The notes under the pieces: generated by a model
What the model was told of the DNA's origin: nothing
What the model saw: only the letters and a program-made list of their open reading frames with translations
The model's database searches: none
Shown here: positions 60,082-64,000 of the stretch, in pieces
How the letters are laid out: every line of letters starts with the position of its first letter
Position numbering within the stretch: the stretch's first letter is position 1
Program-made: the position numbers and the translations under genes
Assembly (NCBI RefSeq): GCF_900155545.1
Contig: NZ_LT732526.1
Span: forward strand, 2,680,899-2,744,898
Reading direction: 5' to 3'
Origin: Clostridium sp. Marseille-P2415
Lineage (GTDB): Bacteria; Bacillota; Clostridia; Lachnospirales; Lachnospiraceae
Length of the DNA stretch: 64,000 nucleotides

Positions 60082-60393
60082 ATGTATATAAAATCTGTCC
60101 TTGCTTATCGTATTTATGATACTGTCAGTGTTTTAATCTCAGCTGATTTACCACGGCCGTGTGATAAGGCTAGAATTTGCTGTACTTATCCTGGAAATAT
60201 AGTCTATTTTAGAGATCCTGGTAAAGCACAGGTGTTTATTGAATTTTCTTCCAGTGATGAAATTTGTCCTGATGTTTTATGGCCATGGTCATCAAGTGTT
60301 CAACTAAAAGACTCTGCTCATGATGAGGTGGAAATTTTTGTGAATAGAGAAAGCATAGTATCTGTTCCCATATTTAATTATCCTAAATTCTAA
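60082..60393 (+). CDS. Hypothetical 103-residue protein
   Basis: 103 residues with AGAGGTAAAATT before the ATG. It begins MYIKSVLAYRIYDTVSVLIS and contains CTYPGNIVYFRDPGKAQVFI. No signal peptide, membrane helix or recognisable motif. A good ribosome site and an intact frame in an otherwise decaying zone suggest it may be real. I do not know its family. Confidence 0.5.
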   Translation: MYIKSVLAYRIYDTVSVLISADLPRPCDKARICCTYPGNIVYFRDPGKAQVFIEFSSSDEICPDVLWPWSSSVQLKDSAHDEVEIFVNRESIVSVPIFNYPKF

Positions 60394-60419
60394 ACAACAA
60401 GACCAACACAAAATCTTAA

Positions 60420-60580
60420 ATTCAATGGCCAGAACTCAACTCCGGCTCAAAGTTCAGCCACAAGGTTTCCACCCTGGGAAGGCTGTCCTGTGCCCTGGCT
60501 GGAATCTGTAATTTCCGCCAGCCCTTTAAATATTTTCCATACAGCTCACAATCACAACCCCTCTCTTTTTCTGACAATAA
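60420..60580 (-). other. Possible C-terminal fragment of an unrecognised gene
   Basis: Minus strand reads EKERGCDCELYGKYLKGWRK followed by LQIPARAQDSLPRVETLWLN and a stop at 60424-60422. There is no start codon or ribosome site. Composition is richer in G and C than its neighbours, unlike noncoding DNA here, so it may be a gene remnant. No family is recognised. Confidence 0.3.
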
Positions 60581-60620
60581 AAAAACTACCAGTTTAATGC
60601 TGAAAGTTGGTAATTTTTTT
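60581..60620 (-). terminator. Terminator of the P-loop kinase-like gene
   Basis: Minus strand TTACCA...TGGTAG followed by seven T, 24 bases after the stop codon. Confidence 0.75.
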
Positions 60621-60643
60621 ATATTCAGTTTTGTAGCTTCACG

Positions 60644-61195
60644 CTATAACTTAAATAATGTTTTTATCTTTTGAGCAACAATATCAGGTGAAATATATGA
60701 ATTGTCAATCTTAATGTAATTATCAAATGGTATTTCGCCGTCATTACTTACCAAACGGTATTTTTCGTCATCATCTATCAATCTTTGATTAGAAATATTA
60801 ATATCACGTTTTGATGCCTTGTTGTATAATCTATTTTCAGTTACATTTCTTTCCAAACGTATTTCTCTTGAAGCGACAAGTTCAACATAGTAAAATTCAG
60901 TTTCGTATGGTCTGAATATATCTTTGACGTGCTCAATATAATCCCAATCAGACTGCTGGTCAAACGCCCACATATAAGTAAAAATAAGTCCGTAATTATT
61001 TGATGCAGCAAATTCTTCAAAAATCACTTCTCTTAAACGAGAAACCACTTTCCCTTTGTAGGAACCAAAGATTTCAATTACCGGCTCAATTGTCATATGG
61101 TTATGGAACAAACGTAAATCTGTAATTTTCATCAATTCCTGTCCAACAGTCATTTTTCCAACAGATGCATTTCCAATTATAAATACAACTTTCAT
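60644..61195 (-). CDS. P-loop nucleotide kinase-like protein
   Basis: 183 residues from the ATG at 61195 (MKVVFIIGNASVGKMTVGQE), after AGAGGGAACGATTTT; a 10-codon longer reading lacks a site. Walker A is GNASVGKMT. A later basic LERNVTENRLYNKASKRDIN resembles the lid of shikimate/adenylate-type kinases. Similar proteins are annotated as AAA ATPase or shikimate kinase-like and occur next to resistance or mobile genes. Substrate unknown. Lies in the debris zone but is intact. Confidence 0.7.
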   Translation of the reverse strand: MKVVFIIGNASVGKMTVGQELMKITDLRLFHNHMTIEPVIEIFGSYKGKVVSRLREVIFEEFAASNNYGLIFTYMWAFDQQSDWDYIEHVKDIFRPYETEFYYVELVASREIRLERNVTENRLYNKASKRDINISNQRLIDDDEKYRLVSNDGEIPFDNYIKIDNSYISPDIVAQKIKTLFKL

Positions 61196-61225
61196 AAAAT
61201 CGTTCCCTCTGCCTAATTTAAACAA

Positions 61226-61491
61226 CTTTATAAATAGAATACCATCCTACCTACCAACTATCAATATTAAGTTCTCGACGTACATTTTTCTTTCACAAAC
61301 TGTTCACAGTTCCATCAAACTCCCGTCACAGTTTCCTGGTATAGTAATAACTGTAAAGAGGCAGTAGTCTTTTATATAAAACTTTTTTTCATAACAGCCG
61401 GCAGGATTCCACATCTTGCCGGCTCCTCCCTTTTGTGTAGACTATTTCTTTTTCTGAATCTCCTTAAGCTTCTCAATCAAATACGATCTAT
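61226..61491. other. Intergenic stretch with hairpin
   Basis: About 265 bases without a gene. The only structure is a perfect AGCCGGCA/TGCCGGCT hairpin (61395-61424), possibly a relic terminator, on the side of the integrase remnant. Confidence 0.4.
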
Positions 61492-61771
61492 TTGCTTCAC
61501 AATCCCTATGAAAAAGATAATATTCATGCCCGCCATATCCTTCATGATGCCTGTCTTCACATGTTACACTTTTCCTACGCAAGTGACCTATATAAAGCCG
61601 GAGTAGATATTAAGCAGGTGCAGCATCTTCTTGGACATTCTGACAGCCGGAATACGCTTGGCATATACACATTTTGGTTATGCAGATGTGGAAATTGATA
61701 AATTGGAGAATTATTATGATACAGTCAAAATGCAGTCAAACGATAAAATAATCCCTTTTAAAAGCGCATAA
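61492..61771 (+). pseudogene. Tyrosine integrase C-terminal remnant
   Basis: The plus strand reads SYASDLYKAGVDIKQVQHLL then GHSDSRNTLGIYT, the last helices of a phage/transposon tyrosine recombinase. Beyond a frame change near 61665 the same protein continues as YTHFGYADVEIDKLENYYDT and ends FKSA at 61771. The catalytic Arg-His region upstream is missing and the nucleophilic Tyr area is split by the frame change. A truncated relic of an integrated element. Confidence 0.75.
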
Positions 61772-61847
61772 ATAAAAGGAATTATCTAAATAGACAAGCC
61801 ATACACAAAATGATACAATAGAAAAAACGGGAAAGGAGATGCAGGAT

Positions 61848-62693
61848 ATGTACACCAATACGGGTTATATGAATTTAACAGATGAGGAACTGGAAGACTT
61901 AAGCATTCCCTTAAGGGCCAACTGCTGCGGCGTATACCGTCTGGTTTCCCGGCCTGTCATGTCCACCATCCGGCCGGCAGGAAGGCCTGATTACCAGATC
62001 CTCTACATTGCATCCGGGAAGGCATGGTTTACCTTCCATGGTACCGCCACAGAGGTTCCAGCCGGGAACATGGTGCTTTATGAACCTCTTCAATATCAGC
62101 AGTACTCCTATTATCTGGAAGACAAACCGGAAGTATACTGGCTGCATTTTACAGGAGAAGAAGCGGCCGGCCTTTTAACACAGGCAGGTTTTGGAGAAAG
62201 CCCTTTTTTATACACCGGTGTTTCTTCCAGATACCAGGAATTATTCCTTTCCATTATCCGGGAACTGCAAATTTTCCGCCCCTGCTCGGAAGAACTGGCC
62301 ATTCTGTATTTAAGACAGCTTTTCCTGCTTCTCAAGCGTTTAAAGGAGGAAGGCGGCTTTCCAAAAACAGAGATACAGAAAGTCATGGAGAAGGCGGTCC
62401 ATTACTTTCATGAAAATTTCTCCAGGGATATCGAAATCGACCATTATGCCAGAGAGCTCCACATGAGCACCTGCTGGTTCATCCGAAGCTTTAAGCAGTA
62501 TGTGGGAATGCCGCCCCGTAAGTATCTGACCTCCATACGGGTCAAAAAAGCCAGAGAGCTTTTGGAAAGCACGGACTATGGAGTCGGGGAGATCGGCAAT
62601 ATCGTCGGTTACGACAATCCTCTGTACTTCAGCAGAATATTCAAAAAGCAAACCGGAATTTCACCGGCAGAATACCGGAAAGCCGCAAGGTGA
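61848..62693 (+). CDS. AraC-family transcriptional regulator
   Basis: 281 residues from the ATG at 61848, nine bases after AAAGGAG; the ATG at 61839 touches that site. N-terminal cupin-like arm domain (about 30-130: ILYIASGKAWFTFHGTATEV). C-terminal HTH pair (about 185-281): IEIDHYARELHMSTCWFIRS and VGEIGNIVGYDNPLYFSRIF, with the signature KQTGISPAEYRK. Probably controls sugar use; the neighbours lacZ (upstream, opposite strand) and araR/araD are carbohydrate genes. Target not determined. Confidence 0.9.
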   Translation: MYTNTGYMNLTDEELEDLSIPLRANCCGVYRLVSRPVMSTIRPAGRPDYQILYIASGKAWFTFHGTATEVPAGNMVLYEPLQYQQYSYYLEDKPEVYWLHFTGEEAAGLLTQAGFGESPFLYTGVSSRYQELFLSIIRELQIFRPCSEELAILYLRQLFLLLKRLKEEGGFPKTEIQKVMEKAVHYFHENFSRDIEIDHYARELHMSTCWFIRSFKQYVGMPPRKYLTSIRVKKARELLESTDYGVGEIGNIVGYDNPLYFSRIFKKQTGISPAEYRKAAR

Positions 62694-62714
62694 GCCAGGC
62701 AGGCTCCGTCCGGA

Positions 62715-63821
62715 TTAATCTTTTTTCCGGCGGTCCCTGCAGGACTCCCGGACTACCAGTTCCGGTTTTAAGATCCGCTCCACTCTGCTTTCTTCATCGG
62801 CCACGCCATTTATCTTTTCCAGAAGAAGTTCTGCTGCCATAGCCCCCAGCCGCTCCTGGGGGTGGGCAATGGTGGTTAACTTCACCAGCCCGTTCTCTGC
62901 TATAAAGGAATTGTCATAGCCCGTAACGGAAATGTCCTCCGGTACCGAAAACCCGCTTTTTTCAACGGCTTTTATGGCCTCGAATGCAATCTGGTCGTTG
63001 TAGCAGACGATTCCGTCTATGGGAACCCCTTCCTCAAGCATCAGCTTTAATATGCCTGATGGCTTCACAGTCCGGTCTTCCGTATGGAACCAGATCACCA
63101 TATCCGGATCATAAGGAAACCCAGCCTCCTGGAGGGCCTTCACATAGCCCTTATGGCGGTCTTTCCCCTGGCTGTCGTCAGCTTTGAATATTCCCAGAAT
63201 GTGCTTATGGCCTAACCCGATCAAATGCCTGGTGACCAGATATCCGCCCATGCAGTCATCCATCCGGATATGGGGCTTATTCTTCATCTGGACATAATAC
63301 CCCTGAATAAACACATAGGGAATCTGGTAAAAATCCAGCTTGTCATAAAGTCCCTTGTGGCCGCACATGATCTCACTTTTGCTTGGCTCAATAATGAGCC
63401 CGTCAATGTCCTTCTCAAGGATCTCTTCCAGACATTTGCTTTCCTTCCGTCTGCTGTTCCCCGTATTTTTAAGTATGATGCTGTACCCGCCGGCAGTGAG
63501 CACGCTGTCGATCCCCTGGATCAGCCGTGGGAAAATATAGTCAGACAAATAGGTGGTGATCACTGCGATGTTGCCTGACCCTTTTTTCCCTCCGGCTTTT
63601 CTGGAAACAAAGGTCCCCCGGCCATGTTCCGCCTGGATGAACCCCTCCTGTTCCAGGATGGACAGCGCTTTTCTCACCGTATGGCGGCTTACATGGAAGG
63701 CGGCCGACAATTCATTTTCCGAAGGCAGACGGTCTCCCGGCTTCCGCTGTCCGGAAACAATATCCCGTTTCAGTTCTTCCATTAACACATAATACTTTGT
63801 TTTTCCGCTGTCCTCCGCCAT
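62715..63821 (-). CDS. araR: Arabinose-type GntR/LacI transcriptional repressor
   Basis: 368 residues from the ATG at 63821 with AAGGAGTCCCAT upstream; a 16-codon longer reading overlaps araD. N-terminal GntR winged helix (about 1-75: MEELKRDIVSGQRKPGDRLP, then SRHTVRKALSILEQEGFIQA). C-terminal LacI-like ligand domain (about 80-368: IAVITTYLSDYIFPRLIQGI, EPSKSEIMC, VCYNDQ, ISVTGYDNSF). This two-part architecture is that of AraR, which releases DNA on binding L-arabinose. Directly downstream of araD, whose stop is 10 bases away. Confidence 0.92.
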   Translation of the reverse strand: MAEDSGKTKYYVLMEELKRDIVSGQRKPGDRLPSENELSAAFHVSRHTVRKALSILEQEGFIQAEHGRGTFVSRKAGGKKGSGNIAVITTYLSDYIFPRLIQGIDSVLTAGGYSIILKNTGNSRRKESKCLEEILEKDIDGLIIEPSKSEIMCGHKGLYDKLDFYQIPYVFIQGYYVQMKNKPHIRMDDCMGGYLVTRHLIGLGHKHILGIFKADDSQGKDRHKGYVKALQEAGFPYDPDMVIWFHTEDRTVKPSGILKLMLEEGVPIDGIVCYNDQIAFEAIKAVEKSGFSVPEDISVTGYDNSFIAENGLVKLTTIAHPQERLGAMAAELLLEKINGVADEESRVERILKPELVVRESCRDRRKKD

Positions 63822-63831
63822 ATGGGACTCC

Positions 63832-64000
63832 TTACGATTTATTCTGGCCGTAATATGCATTCGGCCCATGTTTGCGCATAAAATGCTTATCCTGCAGGCA
63901 CTGGGGCGCAGGCATAACCGACGGATTAAGCAGCTCGGTCATGAGATTCATCCTTGCGATTTCCTCCAGCACTACGGCATTGTGAACTGCATTTGCCGCA
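63832..64000 (-). CDS. araD: L-ribulose-5-phosphate 4-epimerase, C-terminal 55 residues (runs off the window)
   Basis: The minus strand encodes [20 protein letters not shown], a stretch ending [13 protein letters not shown], and [15 protein letters not shown] before the stop at 63832. The tail DKHF(M)RKHGxxAYYGQ is the conserved end of AraD, which converts L-ribulose-5-phosphate to D-xylulose-5-phosphate in arabinose catabolism. It precedes araR in the same direction. The rest lies beyond base 64000. Confidence 0.92.
   Translation of the reverse strand, partial: AANAVHNAVVLEEIARMNLMTELLNPSVMPAPQCLQDKHFMRKHGPNAYYGQNKS

Overview
The window looks like a chromosomal stretch of a motile, spore-forming Clostridia species, most likely Lachnospiraceae (Lacrimispora/Hungatella-like). 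Supporting this are a flagellin with a Firmicutes-type leader, spoIIM, a BlaI/M56 regulatory pair, a tryptophan T-box and TPP riboswitch with terminators, strong AGGAGG ribosome sites and A/T-rich intergenic DNA. No rRNA, tRNA, CRISPR array or intact prophage was seen. Family assignments come from motif recognition; no database was searched.

Layout. 1-9.4 kb: start of a flagellin gene with a CsrA-type leader, a glycosyltransferase, a YjfB-like motility protein, a two-component system, kduI, two tandem TPR-glycosyltransferases and a GNAT enzyme. 9.5-22.1 kb: secreted 5'-nucleotidase with an inserted LysM, a small hydrophobic peptide locus resembling a type I toxin-antitoxin, then housekeeping genes (aspS, hisS, hemZ, an MBL hydrolase, an acetyltransferase, relA/spoT, add). 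The aspS and hisS leaders carry two different tandem repeats. 22.2-24.0 kb: AT-rich islet with a possible group II intron scrap and an exported, bacteriocin-like protein plus a two-helix membrane protein, behind a promoter with LytTR-like direct repeats. 24.1-33.0 kb: complete AI-2 uptake and processing locus (lsrACDBF divergent from lsrRK) with a cupin gene and no lsrG. 33.1-41.1 kb: oxidoreductase, apt, AraC regulator, Xer recombinase, SIMPL protein, a 428-bp MITE-like element with target duplication, spoIIM, a Nudix hydrolase and proC. 41.2-52.6 kb: trpEGDCFBA under a Trp T-box, then thiC-thiW-thiM-thiE-thiD under a TPP riboswitch. 52.7-56.1 kb: second AT-rich islet with another exported protein/two-helix protein pair (signal peptide broken by a stop codon), a small exported peptide, a sensorless BlaR1-like peptidase and BlaI. 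56.4-64 kb: lacZ, a debris zone (ADP-ribosylglycohydrolase and integrase remnants), an AraC regulator, araR and the end of araD.

How it fits together. The housekeeping and biosynthetic operons are intact and conventionally regulated. The accessory content is concentrated in the two AT-rich islets, both on the minus strand and both pairing a secreted protein with a 65-70 residue two-helix membrane protein, an arrangement expected of toxin/immunity or bacteriocin cassettes. These islets, together with the small hydrophobic toxin-like locus, are the best candidates for undescribed biology.
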